A stretch of DNA of 64,000 nt from Caloramator sp. mosi_1 (GCF_028622835.1 NZ_CP117677.1:930001-994000), one strand, 5' to 3'. Shown: positions 1 through 10,694, counted from the stretch's first letter. Program-made: numbers and translations. The notes: a model not told the origin generated them from the letters alone.

Positions 1-924
1 CAATCTCCTGCTGTCTCCTTTGCATTTGGCTTAATTACATAGTGTAGTCCCCAAGTTGGCATAACGTAACCGAATACTTCAACTTTCTTGCTATTTTTAG
101 CTTCTTCTACTTTATCCCAGCCTGCATTGAATGGAATTGGTCCTCCCATTGATGCAAACCACGCTGGTGACCATTCTGGTGCCATAGCTGAATATTCTTT
201 ATCACGTAGTTGCTTTTGATAATCCATAAAATCAATTTGTGCCTGAGTTAATTGCAATTCATTCTTTCCATTTACCCAAGGCTTTGGTTCTGAACCCTTA
301 GCAAACCAACGAATAGCTCCTTCATCAGGTACTATCTTATATCCTGCTTGTTTTAATTCTTCAGCAGCCTTCATAAAGTTTTCCATATTTGAAAGCTTCT
401 CAGCTACGAATGCTGGGTCATCATTTCCCCATACCTTTCTTGCAATCCATCTCTTATAAATAAATCCACCTGAGTTGCTTGCCAAGATAGAGCCTTTACC
501 TTACCATTATTGTCTTTACCTATATTCCATACATATGGTACATAGTCCTTTTCCCAATCATTTACGTTGTATGGAGCATCTGATAGGTTTTCCCAATATG
601 GCATATCTACCCATTGCTTAACCCAAGCAATTTCTGCTGTAAATACGTCTGGAGCACCTTGACCACTATCAAGAACTGGTTGAAGCTTTGATGCATAATC
701 TGCAGTAGGAACAATAGTAAGTTCTGTTTTTATTCCATACTTTTCTTCAAAATACTTTAGTGGTTCTTTAAGCTCGTCTGTAAAAGACCAAACTTTAAGT
801 ACTTTTGTCTTGTCAACTTCTAATTTTTTCTCATTGTCACCTGTTTTTTAGGTCCACATCCAACAAGTGATGTAGTAACTAATACTGTTGATAATAAAAT
901 ACCAAGATATTTTTTAAGTTTCAT
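1..924 (-). CDS. Sugar ABC transporter substrate-binding lipoprotein (partial, C-terminus off the window)
   Basis: Extracellular solute-binding protein of the maltose/multiple-sugar type that delivers sugar to an ABC importer. The start ATG at 922-924 follows a GAGGGG ribosome site. The N-terminus is a lipoprotein signal ending in the lipobox LVGC. The mature part carries typical family sequence such as VLKVWSFTDELK, DVFTAEIAWVKQW and PEWSPAWFASMGG. The reading is interrupted near 845 and again near 480, both likely sequencing indels. The 3' end runs off the left edge. Family assignment is good; the actual sugar is unknown, though the adjacent LacI regulator supports a sugar operon. Confidence 0.85.
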
Positions 925-994
925 CAAATTTACCCCTCTTTTTTGATGTTTCTATAGCAACACGTTGTGTTACCATCTTAACTTATTATTATTT

Positions 995-1010
995 TCGAAA
1001 CCGGTTTCGA
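995..1010. promoter_or_regulatory. Perfect 16-bp palindromic LacI-family operator
   Basis: TCGAAACCGGTTTCGA is a perfect inverted repeat placed upstream of the sugar-binding protein gene and just past the 3' end of the LacI-type gene. Its form matches LacI/CcpA-class operators with a central CG. It probably controls the sugar transport operon. Confidence 0.75.
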
Positions 1011-1036
1011 ATGCACTAAAAAAATAATTATTTTGA

Positions 1037-2044
1037 TTATTTTAAAGATTCGCAGGAATCTCTAATAACTAATTCAACAGGAACAATAACAGATGTTCTA
1101 TTAATTTTTTATCTATCATATTAACTAAAATATCTGCTGCATTTTCACCTAATAAATCTGTATTTTGTTTTATTGTTGTAAGCTTTGGTGTTATATACCT
1201 TGATATTTCTAAATCGTCATATCCTATAACTGATATATCTTTAGGCACTTTAAGTCCCTTTTCCTTTATTGCATTTATCGCACCTATGGCCATAAAATCT
1301 CCTGCTGCAAAAACTGCAGTTGGCGGTTCTTTTAATTCTAAGAGTTTTTTCATCGCATCATAGCCGCCTTCAAAGGAGAAATATCCACCATCTACAAAAT
1401 ACTCATCCCTTATTTCTACACCAAGTTCTATTAAGGCATTTTTAAATTCATTAAATCTTACATTACCTGAAAATGTATCCTTACTACCATAAATATGCGC
1501 AATCCTTCTATGCCCTAATGAATATAGATATTCTGCTGCCATAAAGCAGCCTTGTGCATCATCAGAATGAACACTGCTTACTCTATTACTTTCATTATCT
1601 ATTAAAACACAAGGAAAATCACTTTTTATAATATCTTGTATTTGCTTATCATCAGGTTGAGAGGTAATTATTATTACTCCATCAACTGCTCTTATCTTAC
1701 AATGGTCTAAATAACTTATTCTATCTCCACCTATATCTTTAGAAATGAAGAGCAAGTCATAACCTCTTGACTCAACAGCTTTTTGAAACTTTCAATCACA
1801 GAGTTGAAAAATGGGTGTTTCATACCAACATTTAGTTTTTCATCAAATAAAACACAGATTGTCCAGGACTTTTTGTAGTTAAAATCCTTGCGTGGGAATT
1901 GGGGATGTACCCCATTTCATTTGCCTTCTCTAATATTATTCTTTTAGTCTTTTCACTAACATCTGGGTAATTATTTAAGGCCTTTGATACTGTCGTTGGC
2001 GAAAACCCTGTTTCTTTTGATATATCATAAATTGTTACAGTCAA
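1037..2044 (-). CDS. LacI family transcriptional regulator
   Basis: Sugar-responsive DNA-binding repressor. Residues about 1-60 are the LacI helix-turn-helix with hinge (TVTIYDISKETGFSPTTVSK, then NPN-like YIPNSHAR). The rest is a periplasmic-binding-like sensor domain with GHRRIAHIYG, AVFAAGDFMAIGA and DISVIGYDDLE, the usual LacI signatures. The start is TTG at 2042-2044 behind AGAGGTG. Frame breaks lie near 1790 and 1100; the restored C-terminus reads VIVPVELVIRDSCESL. Operator-like palindromes flank the gene on both sides, so it likely regulates itself and the neighbouring sugar uptake genes. Confidence 0.88.
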
Positions 2045-2066
2045 GTTTAAACACCTCTTATTCTTT

Positions 2067-2082
2067 TTCGAAACCCATTTCG
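2067..2082. promoter_or_regulatory. Imperfect LacI-type operator upstream of the regulator
   Basis: TTCGAAACCCATTTCG resembles the perfect palindrome at 995-1010, with the same GAAACC half-site. It sits about 25 bp upstream of the LacI gene start, consistent with autoregulation. Confidence 0.6.
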
Positions 2083-2240
2083 TAACTTTAATTTAATTAT
2101 AACAAAGACTTTACTTTGAAGTCAACAGATTTTTTAAAAAATTTCAGTAAATTTAAAAATATATACTTTTCATAAACAAATGTTAACAACCACATTTTAT
2201 AAAAACAAGCCACAAAATATAATTTTTGTGGCTTTATCTT

Positions 2241-3087
2241 CTAAAGTTTTGTCTGCATTCTACACGCCTTAATTAAATTCTTAAATAAAATCGTATTTGT
2301 TACCGCTCCCACTCCACCTGGAACAGGAGTTATAGCCAAAACAATGTCTTTAATATCATCAAAATCTACATCACCACAGAGGTTACCCACATTATCCACA
2401 TTTATACCAACATCAATAACTGTTGTTCCTTCACTTACATATTCTCTATTTATATACTTTGCACGTCCTATTGCAACAATTAAAATATCTGCTTGCTTTG
2501 TTATTTCCTTTAAGTTTTGTGTTTTTGAGTGGCATATTGTAACTGTAGCATCTTCATTTAAAAGGAGCATTGAGAGTGGTTTCCTACAACCATTGACCTT
2601 CCAATCACAACAACGTTTTTTCCTTTTAAATCTATATTGTAATGCTTTAATATTTCTATAACTGCATATGGCGTACAAGGAGCAAAGCCTGATTTATCCC
2701 CCTCCACAACCTTTGCTACATTTACAGGGTTTATACAGTCTACATCCTTATTTGGGTTTATATAGTTTTTTACCCTATCCTCCTCAATATGCTTAGGTAA
2801 TGGTCTAAAAGAAGCAAACCGTGTATAGAATTATCATTGTTTATTCCTTCTATGCAATCAATTAAATCCTTAGTATCTATGCTTTCCTCTAATTCAAAAA
2901 CCTCAACCTTTATACCAAGCTTTTCAGCTCTTTTTATTGCACCACGTTCATAGGATATGTCGCTTTCATTTCTACCTACCCTTAAAATTGCAAGTTTAGG
3001 TTCAATACCCATACCCTTTATGTTATTTACTTCTCTTATTATCTCTTCTGACAGCTTATCTGCAACCTGTTTTCCATATAATATCAA
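2241..3087 (-). CDS. folD: Bifunctional methylenetetrahydrofolate dehydrogenase / methenyltetrahydrofolate cyclohydrolase
   Basis: Interconverts methylene-, methenyl- and formyl-tetrahydrofolate in one-carbon metabolism. The N-terminal part has the substrate-site sequence [17 protein letters not shown] (family form VGxDxAS..Y), and the C-terminal part has DVDFDD and the ending [12 protein letters not shown] typical of FolD (PVPGGVGPMT). The gene is broken by indels near 2585 and 2800. Length after correction is about 282 codons, normal for the family. It starts 10 bp downstream of fhs on the same strand, so the two form a formyl-THF operon. Confidence 0.92.
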
Positions 3088-3097
3088 AATATCCCTC

Positions 3098-4769
3098 CTA
3101 AAATAGTCCTGTTATTCTTCCATTTTCATCTACATCTATCTTTTCTGCTGCAGGAACTTTAGGAAGTCCAGGCATCTTCATAATACTTCCTGTTATTGCT
3201 ACTATAAAACCAGCACCTGCTGACACATAAACTTCTCTTACAGTTATTTTAAATCCTTCTGGTCTTCCAAGTTTAGTTGCATCATCACTTAATGAATATT
3301 GTGTCTTTGCCATACAAATTGGTAAGTTTCCAAAACCTAATTTTTCAAGTTCACCTATCTGTTTTTCTGCATCAGATGTAAATAAAGCATCATCTGCACC
3401 GTAAATTCTTCTTGCTATTGTCTTTATCTTTTCCTTAATTGGAATATCAAGCTCATATGCAAAGTTCATACTACTGTTCTTTTCTTCTATTAGTCTTAAA
3501 ACTTCCTGTGCAACTTCTATTCCACCTTCTCCTCCCTTTGCCCAAACTTCTGAAACCTTTACATTGACACCAAGGGCACCGCATCTTTCTTTAACAAGTT
3601 CTATCTCTTCTTCTGTATCAGTCGGAAATCTATTTAAGGCAACCACTGCTGGTAAATTAAACACCTTTGTAATATTTTCAACGTGCTTTAATAGGTTTGG
3701 AACTCCCTTCTCTAAGGCCTCTAAGTTCTTTTCTCCTAACTTTTCCTTTGAAACTCCTCCATTATATTTAAGGGCCCTTACTGTTGCAACTATTACAACA
3801 GCACTTGGTTCAAGTCCAGCCATTCTGCACTTTATATCTATAAACTTTTCAGCACCTAAATCAGCACCAAAACCAGCCTCTGTTACAACATAATCAGCCA
3901 AATGTAGTGCCATCTTTGTTGCCATTATTGAATTGCACCCGTGGGCAATATTTGCAAAGGGTCCTCCGTGTACAAAGGCAGGTGTTTTCCCAAGCGTTTG
4001 AACTAAATTAGGCTTAAGGGCGTCTTTAAGAAGGGCTGCCATTGCACCCTGTGCCTTTAAATCACCTGCAGTAACGGGTTTTCCGTCTCTTGTATATGCA
4101 ACTACTATTCTTGCCAGTCTTTCCTTTAGGTCGTTTATGTCCTTTGATAGGCAGAAAATAGCCATAACTTCTGATGCAACAGTTATATCAAATCCGTCCT
4201 CCCTTGGAACACCATTAACCTTTCCTCCAAGGCCACTTACAATAAACCTTAGTTGCCTATCGTTCATATCAACACATCTTCTCCAGGTAATCCTTCTTTG
4301 GTCAATATTTAATTCATTACCTTGGTATATATGATTATCAAGCATAGCTGCAAGTAAATTATTTGCCGCACCTATTGCGTGGAAATCTCCTGTGAAGTGA
4401 AGATTGATATCTTCCATAGGAACAACCTGTGAATATCCTCCCCTGCTGCTCCTCCCTTTATTCCAAAAACAGGTCCAAGAGATGGTTCTCGAAGTGCAAC
4501 TGCTGTTCTTTTACCAAGACAAGTTAAAGCATCCGCAACTCCTATTGAAGTTGTTGTTTTTCCTTCTCCTGCAGGAGTTGGATTTATTGCTGTAACTAAA
4601 ATAAGCTTCCCGTTTCTGCTTGGCTTATTTTTCAATATGTTATAATCCACCTTAGCCTTATACTTTCCGTACAGTTCAAGCTCATCTTCTGTAATATCAA
4701 GCTTTTTGCAATTTCTCTAATGTCTGAAAGCTTTGCCTCCTGTGCGATTTCAATATCCGTTTTAAACAT
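3098..4769 (-). CDS. fhs: Formate-tetrahydrofolate ligase
   Basis: ATP-dependent synthesis of 10-formyl-THF from formate and THF. The start ATG at 4767-4769 follows AAAAGGAGGG. The P-loop region reads [13 protein letters not shown], followed by [18 protein letters not shown] and [16 protein letters not shown], all hallmark sequences of the family. Near the C-terminus are [12 protein letters not shown] and [12 protein letters not shown]. Two indels, near 4710 and 4430, break the frame. About 556 codons after correction, which is the usual length. Co-directional with folD. The enzyme is shared by acetogenic and purinolytic clostridia, so it does not by itself prove the Wood-Ljungdahl pathway. 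Confidence 0.96.
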
Positions 4770-4896
4770 ACAAGCCCTCCTTTTATTTATATTACATAAA
4801 TAAAGATACCGCCTACTCTCTATAAAATATATTCTACACTATTTGTTTGTATCCTTCTACAGTAATGTTTATAATATTCTAAAAATCAAAAATAAA

Positions 4897-4942
4897 AAAA
4901 CCAGGTTAATGGAACATTGTGGAAAATGTCACATTCACCTGG
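4897..4942 (-). terminator. Intrinsic terminator after tRNA-Ser
   Basis: On the minus strand CCAGGTGAATG and CATTAACCTGG form a stem followed by TTTTTTT, immediately downstream of the tRNA gene. Confidence 0.65.
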
Positions 4943-4951
4943 GTGGCACTT

Positions 4952-5041
4952 TGGCGGAGAGAGTGGGATTTGAACCCACGGTACGGTCTCCCGTACGCAC
5001 GATTTCGAGTCGTGTGCATTAGACCTCTCTGCCATCTCTCC
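4952..5041 (-). tRNA. tRNA-Ser (anticodon CGA)
   Basis: Read on the minus strand, the acceptor stem GGAGAGA pairs with TCTCTCC, followed by discriminator G and an encoded CCA. The anticodon loop CTCGAAA carries CGA between five-base stem halves CACGA and TCGTG. A long variable arm (class II tRNA) with GTACGGGAGACCGTAC and a T-loop GGTTCAAATCC complete a 90-nt serine tRNA. Confidence 0.95.
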
Positions 5042-5174
5042 ATCTAAATTATATGATAAATGTATTGCTTTTTAATGTCAACATATTATATTTAGTTAAC
5101 TTGTATTAATTTTATAGCCTTGATATAATTTTTATATCGATATTCGATAACGGTTTTAGATAGGAGTGATTTTA

Positions 5175-5482
5175 TTGGACAATAAAATATTACGCAAGCT
5201 TTTCCTTGGTTTTATCGAAATACACATACTTCATCACGCAAAAAGAAACCCTTTTATGGTTCTTGGATGATTGAAGAACTTAAACACCACGGATATGAAA
5301 TTAGCCCTGGAACATTGTATCCTATACTTCACTCACTTTGTAAAGAGGGCCTTTTAAGTGTAGAAGAACAAAATGTAAAGGGTAAGATCAGAAAATACTA
5401 CTCTATAACTAAAGATGGTGAAGAAGTGCTTAAAAGGGCAAAAGAAAAGGCATTAGAACTTATTAATGAGATAGGAGGATAA
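5175..5482 (+). CDS. PadR family transcriptional regulator
   Basis: Small winged-helix repressor. The sequence YEISPGTLYPILHSLCKEGL is the characteristic PadR recognition helix and wing, followed by GKIRKYYSITKDGEEVL. The start is probably TTG at 5175, 8 nt after TAGGAG. An indel near 5255 separates the first 27 residues (IHILHHAKRN) from the rest (SWMIEELKHHG). It ends 4 bp before the ABC ATPase gene, so it likely controls that exporter operon. Confidence 0.85.
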
Positions 5483-5486
5483 AAAG

Positions 5487-6088
5487 ATGTTTGAAATAAA
5501 AGGTATTAGGTATAAAGACATACTGGAAATTGAACACCTTATAATAAGAAAAACTCTATTGTAAGTATTGTAGGGGAAAGTGGTAGTGGAAAAACAACCC
5601 TGCTTAAAATGCTAAATAATATAATTAGTCCCGATAAAGGTGAAATATTTTTCGATGGAAAGGAACTAAACCAATTCAACCCAATAGATTTAAGGAGAAA
5701 AGTTGTTATGCTTCCTCAAACTCCTGTTATTTATAAGGGAAGTATACTTGAAAATATTTTGATTGGTAAAATCTTTTCAAAGTCCTATGATTATAATCTT
5801 GAAGAGATACAAAGTCTATTAGAAAAATTTAATTTAAATAAAGACCTTAACGCTCCTGCTGAAAACTTGTCTGGCGGAGAAAAACAAAGAATATGCTTAA
5901 TTAGGGTACTTATAATGAACCCAGAAGTTATACTTTTAGATGAACCTACCTCAGCATTAGATGAAAATACTGAAGATACTGTTATTAATTATGTAGTTGA
6001 TTATATAAAGAAAAACAACAAGACTCTTATTATGGTAACCCACTCTAAAGAGATAGCAAAAAATATTCAGACCATATTGTTGAAATAA
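5487..6088 (+). CDS. ABC transporter ATP-binding protein, FetA/YbbL-like
   Basis: ATPase subunit of a small two-gene exporter. It shows Walker A GESGSGKTT, the signature LSGGEKQR, Walker B VILLDEPTSALD and the switch histidine in MVTHS. Indels occur near 5550, upstream of Walker A, and near 6060; the corrected end reads SDHIVEINKRR. At about 200 residues it is short like FetA/YbbL. The next gene encodes a UPF0014/FetB membrane protein, the family's standard partner, implicated in iron export in Escherichia coli. Substrate here is inferred only. Confidence 0.8.
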
Positions 6089-6107
6089 ATAAAAGGAGAT
6101 GATTTAT

Positions 6108-6895
6108 TTGAACGGTGCTATAAAACTTTCTGTATTACAAGTAATATCTGCCTACGTATTTATCCTAATACTTCTTTTAATAGTTAGAAGAAGGGGTTTA
6201 AATAGAGAAAAGGAAATAATAATCTCTACAACAAGAATGACTCTACAATTGATTTTAACTGGTTACATCCTAACCTATATATTTAAAAATCCAAATCCAT
6301 TTTTAACTGTAATTATTATATTTGTTATGGAAGTATTCGCTATACAAAACATAATTAAACGTACTAAAGCAAGACTTTCAAGGGAACTAAAAAAGGTAAT
6401 AATTTTTTCTATGTCAAGCGGTACATTGTTTACTCTATTTTATTTTATTTTTATTGTTATAAATATTACGCCTTGGTATAACCCCCAATACTTTATACCT
6501 CTTGCTGGTATGATAATTGGTAATTCAATGACAGGAATAAGTCTTGGAATAAATAAATTAGTAGATGGATTTAAAAAACAAGTAGATTTAATTGAAAACT
6601 CTTTAATGCTGGGTGCAACTCCTAAGGATGCTTGTAAGCCGATAATAGACAATGCCTTCGACTCTGCCATATTACCTACTATTAATTCAATGGTTGGTAT
6701 GGGAATCGTATTTTTACCTGGTATGATGACAGGGCAAATACTGTCTGGTTCATCTCCCTAATTGCTATAGAATACCAAATTGCAATTATGCTTGGCATTT
6801 TAGGAAGTGTATCAATTTGCGTTATTGTATTTTTAATGCTTGGATATAAAACATTTTTCAATAATAGAATGCAAATTAAAAGAGAGGAACTATAG
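6108..6895 (+). CDS. UPF0014 / FetB-like ABC transporter permease
   Basis: Integral membrane partner of the preceding ATPase. The family motif region PLAGMIIGNSMTGISLGINKL is followed by GATPKDACKPIID and MVGMGIVFLPGMMTGQILSG, all strongly conserved in UPF0014 (YbbM/FetB). Start TTG at 6108 is preferred because the AAAAGGAG ribosome site lies 8 nt upstream, whereas the ATG at 6099 overlaps it. An indel near 6755 splits the last membrane segments (IAIMLGILGSVSICVIVFLML). The stop lies against the convergent tadA end. Confidence 0.83.
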
Positions 6896-7334
6896 CCCTC
6901 TCTTTTTTCTAAAAAGTCACTTAAAAGAGCAGCACACTCCTCCTCAAGGACTCCTCCTACAACCTCTATTCTATGGTTTAGCCTCTCATCACAGGCTATA
7001 TTATATAAAGTCCCGCAGGCTCCAAACCTTTTGTCATAGGCTCCAAACACCAGCCTCTTTATTCTGCTGTTTACAAGAGCTCCTGCACACATAACACAGG
7101 GCTCTAAAGTTACATATATCTCACAGTCAATCAGCCTCCATCCACCTAAGTTTTTACAGGCCTCCTTTATTGCAATTATTTCAGCGTGTGCTGTTGAATC
7201 CTTTAAAGTCTCCCTTAAATTATGACCTCTACCAATAATCTTTCCATCTTTAACAACTACAGCACCAACGGGTACCTCGTCTAAAATCAGGCACTTTTTG
7301 CTTCCTTTAAAGCCTCCTGCATAAAATTCTCCAT
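6890..7334 (-). CDS. tadA: tRNA-specific adenosine deaminase
   Basis: Deaminates adenosine 34 of tRNA-Arg to inosine. Zinc-site motifs are visible: STAHAEIIAI (HAE) and TLEPCVMCAGAL (PCxxC), followed by RLVFGAYDKRFGACG. Start ATG at 7332-7334 (MENFMQEALKEA). Indels near 7290 (after EAKSA) and near 6905 disrupt it; without the last correction the frame runs on into the FetB region. Length about 148 codons, normal for TadA. Convergent with fetB. Confidence 0.9.
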
Positions 7335-7406
7335 AAAATCACCCAAGGATATTATAAATTATATTGTAAATTAAATAAATATAATTATTTGGATAATCAC
7401 TTTACT

Positions 7407-7435
7407 TTGATAACATTTTTCTGTTAATATATAAT
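7407..7435 (+). promoter_or_regulatory. Sigma-A type promoter
   Basis: TTGATA and TATAAT are separated by exactly 17 bp, about 25 bp upstream of the start codon of the small gene at 7459. Confidence 0.65.
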
Positions 7436-7458
7436 TAATAAACATAAGGGGTGGTTAT

Positions 7459-7860
7459 ATGTGTTATTTTATATTTACTGTAACAAATAATACTATAGGT
7501 GAAGATGTAATAAAAAGAAACGAACAAAATAGCCTTTATGTACAAGACGTAACTAACTTAGTTGAAATTAAAGATAAGAATTTATATCATATTAGCAACG
7601 GCCACTGTGCCTGCGATATTGCAGTAAGTCCACATAGGTTAATTGAAAATGTTAAGGATGTACTTAAAAATACAAAAGAAGACTTCAATTTTATAATAAT
7701 CGATAGTGAATACGACGATGTTGAACCTCTACTTGAAGAAAATAAAGATTTTAAAAACTTTTTATCTAAATTTGAACTAAGAGAAATTAGCTTTGATGAA
7801 TTTATTGAAAAATATCCCCGTGAAATAAAATTTGATACTCTCTACAAAATAAAGCGATAA
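7459..7860 (+). CDS. Conserved-looking hypothetical protein, 133 aa
   Basis: I do not recognise the family. The gene has a clear promoter and ribosome site (AAGGGGTGG before ATG), is intact, and ends in a strong bidirectional terminator, so it is a real monocistronic gene. The protein is soluble and acidic, with a short cysteine/histidine patch HISNGHCACDI and no membrane segment. Confidence 0.7.
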   Translation: MCYFIFTVTNNTIGEDVIKRNEQNSLYVQDVTNLVEIKDKNLYHISNGHCACDIAVSPHRLIENVKDVLKNTKEDFNFIIIDSEYDDVEPLLEENKDFKNFLSKFELREISFDEFIEKYPREIKFDTLYKIKR

Positions 7861-7883
7861 GCTGCTGCTTATCGCTTTATTTT
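7846..7883. terminator. Bidirectional intrinsic terminator
   Basis: A perfect 17-bp stem (AAAATAAAGCGATAAGC with its complement) around the loop TGCT, flanked by A and T runs. It serves the convergent genes ending at 7860 and 7877. Confidence 0.9.
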
Positions 7884-8248
7884 AAACCTCTTTTTGAAAA
7901 GATATTTCTAAACTGGGAAAACACATCTACAACATCATAGACAGCCGATACTATGTCATCAACAGTTGCTGCAACTTCATTTACACTTGATACAATATCT
8001 CCTACCTCATCACCCTTTGAGCCAATGCTCTCAGCAATTTTATTAACATTATCAACAAGTTTAGGTAGAGTATTTAGTGTATTATCTATGTTGTTCTTAT
8101 TTGTGTCTAATATATTATTAACCTTGTCCGCCATTGAAGATAGCTTTTTCAAAGTTGTCACTAAATAGTATGTAGCAAAAACTACTGCAACTATTCCAAC
8201 TACTGCAAGTATATCACTTAAAGTAATAGTTAAAGTTAAACTACTCAT
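7877..8248 (-). CDS. DUF948-like membrane-anchored protein
   Basis: A 123-residue protein with one N-terminal membrane segment (ILAVVGIVAVVFATYYLV) followed by a long heptad-rich helix (MADKVNNILDTNKNNIDNTL onward), matching the YtxG/DUF948 architecture. It lies 4 bp downstream of a YtxH-type gene, the usual pairing in Firmicutes where these small envelope proteins belong to general-stress operons. Function at the molecular level is unknown. Confidence 0.75.
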   Translation of the reverse strand: MSSLTLTITLSDILAVVGIVAVVFATYYLVTTLKKLSSMADKVNNILDTNKNNIDNTLNTLPKLVDNVNKIAESIGSKGDEVGDIVSSVNEVAATVDDIVSAVYDVVDVFSQFRNIFSKRGLK

Positions 8249-8251
8249 ATA

Positions 8252-8605
8252 TTATTCTCCCTCTTTTTCCTCTTCATTGTTGCAACAGTCTTCTCCACCA
8301 CAGCAACAGTCCATATCGTCTTCACAGCAGCAATCAAAATCCTCCAAGCATTCTTCACCTTCACAACAGCAGTTTGTCTTAACAACCTTTGATTTTACAT
8401 TTTCTGCAACTTCCTTTGCCTTATCAAAAGCCTCCTTTGCACCTTCCTTTAAGTCCTCTCTTGTTTCTTTACCTGACTTTGGTGCAAATAATATACCTGA
8501 AATTGCCCCAAGTGCTGCACCTATTGCCACACCTGCTGCAAGACCTTTTCTTAAACTCTTTCTTGCTCTCTTTTCTCCTCTTAAATCAATATCAAACCTT
8601 TTCAT
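8252..8605 (-). CDS. YtxH domain protein with cysteine-rich acidic tail
   Basis: Residues about 20-60 form the YtxH domain: the glycine/alanine-rich segment AAGVAIGAALGAISGILFAP followed by KSGKETREDLKEGAKEAFDK and a charged helix. The last 40 residues are unusual: four clusters (CCC, CCC, CCC, CC) plus a single C, 12 cysteines in all, mixed with Asp and Glu. Such a tail could bind metal or be disulfide-linked; this is inference. The start ATG follows an AGGAGG site. First gene of the pair with the DUF948 protein. Confidence 0.85.
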   Translation of the reverse strand: MKRFDIDLRGEKRARKSLRKGLAAGVAIGAALGAISGILFAPKSGKETREDLKEGAKEAFDKAKEVAENVKSKVVKTNCCCEGEECLEDFDCCCEDDMDCCCGGEDCCNNEEEKEGE

Positions 8606-8723
8606 AATATCAACCTCCTTTTGTCATATTATACCACATAGTTCAAAAAGTAAACTATTTCGACAAAAATAATTCTTTTACACAAAAGAACTTAATATAT
8701 GTAATCAATACAATGTAAACTTC

Positions 8724-8837
8724 AAGAAATGGTAAGTTTGATGAACCTGTAAGATATAGATTTAATGACAAATTTTATCTTGAAATACTTAACCTTTATG
8801 TTGACTTTAAATCAATAGAAGAAATTTTATGTTAAAA
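8724..8837 (+). pseudogene. Possible remnant coding fragment
   Basis: An open stretch reads GKFDEPVRYRFNDKF and continues YLEILNLYVDFKSIEEIL to a stop, with no start codon or ribosome site and a stop directly upstream. It may be the tail of a decayed gene; no family recognised. Nothing else is visible between 8640 and 8900. Confidence 0.25.
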
Positions 8838-8900
8838 AGTCTATTTTTTACATTTTGTTCATTAGAAATAATGTAAAGAATTCTTGACTAACATTAAAAT

Positions 8901-8930
8901 AAAAAGACTATGAATAATCACAGTCTTTAA
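8901..8930 (-). terminator. Terminator-like hairpin at the IS66 insertion point
   Basis: AAAGACT and AGTCTTT form a stem flanked by AT-rich sequence. The IS66 target duplication GTCTTTAA is part of one arm, so before insertion this hairpin probably terminated the leftward lipoprotein genes. Confidence 0.4.
8923..8930. repeat. IS66 target site duplication, left copy
   Basis: GTCTTTAA directly abuts the left inverted repeat and is repeated exactly at 11504-11511. Eight bp is the standard IS66 duplication length. Confidence 0.9.
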
Positions 8931-9017
8931 GTAAGCGTCAAAATTTTAGCACCTACAACTTTTATAAAAAGGCATTAAAATATCCTAGTAAGGCAAATAA
9001 GCTTTACTAGGATTAAT

Positions 9018-10650
9018 TTATTTCTTATCTTTAATTTTCATATCTTCAGGTATTTTATGAGACCAAGGCATAAGATTACCTAAGCTATCGCTATCTTGCA
9101 TATCTATTTTTGATAGGTTATCAAACAAATAGACTAAATACTTTTCTACAACTATATTGTTAGCCTTGGCAGTTTCAATAATACTATATATAATAGCACT
9201 AGATGTTGCACCTTTTGCTGTATTTGCAAACAAAAAGTTTTTTCTACCTATTACAAAAGGTTTGATAGCTCTTTCTGCTGCATTATTATCAATTTCTAAA
9301 GAACCATCAAGCAATACATTCTTTAGTCCAGGTAAATGTTTTTTAGCGTAGTCTAGTGCTTTGCCTAATGGACTTCTTGGAAGAGCATTAGGTATTTCTC
9401 TTTCAACATAATCTATAAATTCATCTAATAGCGGAGCTAATTTTTCAACTCGTATTTTATATCTAATTTCATAATAGTTTTCATCACTTGAATAAGATTC
9501 TCGTAATTCTTTTTCAAGTTTATAAATTTGCTCACAAAAATTAAACCCTATTATAGCTCTAGAGTCCTTTAGGGCTTCCTCATCCAGCTCTGCAATTATA
9601 TTATAAAAGTGTCTTCTTATATGAGCTAAGCAGTACACTCTTGTAGCATTTGAAACAGAGTTATAGCCACTATAACCATCTGTTTGAAGATACCCACTAA
9701 AATCTCCTAAGAAATTTTTAGGGCAAGAGCTTGAACAGGTATTTTGATAATCATACAAAATTACAGGCTTTGAATTAGTATTACTCATATATAACCACAT
9801 ATATTTTTTAGATTTAGACTCTGTACCATTATCATTAATTACAGTTAGAGTAGTTTCATCTGCATGAATATAATTTCTACTTAACAATTCTTTTTCATGT
9901 GGTTATATATTGGTTCTAGAGCTTTGGCTGCCGCCATAGTCCAGTTTGATAGAGTTTGCCTTGAAAGTGTGGCTCCCATCATATCAAAATATGTTTCCTG
10001 CCTGTAAAGTGGTATAGCATGTTGATATTTTAAAGTAAGAGTATGTGCAACCAATTCATGTGAAGCCATGCTGTTGTAAAAAATAGTCTTTGGAGCTTCC
10101 GTTGAAATTATATTACTTTCGCCTGTTTCTTTTTCACAAGCTTTACAAGCGTAGCTGTATGTTATATGTTCTTCAACTATAAGTTTAGCTGGAACATACT
10201 TTATAATTTCCTTTCTAGATTTAACACCAATTTCAACAAGATCTTCACCACATTCTTTGCATTTAAGGTCTTCGCCTTCTAATTTATGTTCAATAACTAC
10301 TCTTTCTAAATTTGCAAGATTATCTTTTTACCTGTACTGTTATTTCTCTTAGCTCTTCTATATGTAATTTCTTCTAAAGTAGGTTCTTCTGCTTTTGAAT
10401 CACTATGTTTTTCAACCTCGTTAAAAAGAGATAGTTGGTTAGCATCTACTTGTTCACTAGATGTTCCAAATATCTTTTTATTCTTATTTGATATAATAGA
10501 CTTTAAAAATTCTATTTCATTTTTAAGATTTTTTATTTCTTCATCTTTTTGACTTAATTCCTTTGATTTCGCATTGATTTCTTCTTCCATCTTTTCTATT
10601 AATGCTTTTGTAGTATCATCTATTTCATTAGTTAAAATTTCGTGATTCAT
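9018..10650 (-). CDS. tnpC: IS66 transposase TnpC
   Basis: DDE-type transposase of IS66. The N-terminal third is a coiled coil (KELSQKDEEIKNLKNEIEFL) followed by a zinc-binding section with CKECGEDL and YACKACEKE. The catalytic core shows IHADETTL, LQTDGYSGY and DNNAAERAIKPF. The C-terminus carries the IS66 tail (YLFDNLSKID). Breaks near 10315 and 9885 divide it into three readable parts. Start ATG at 10650. It is the third gene of the element. Confidence 0.93.
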
Positions 10651-10694
10651 CGTAAAGTACCTCTTTAGAATTTATTTTATAAATTAATTATATC

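Noticed and set aside
8277-8672. Plus-strand open frame of 131 codons rich in Ser and Gln
   Set aside because: It is the antisense of the YtxH gene, whose domain and ribosome site are clear.
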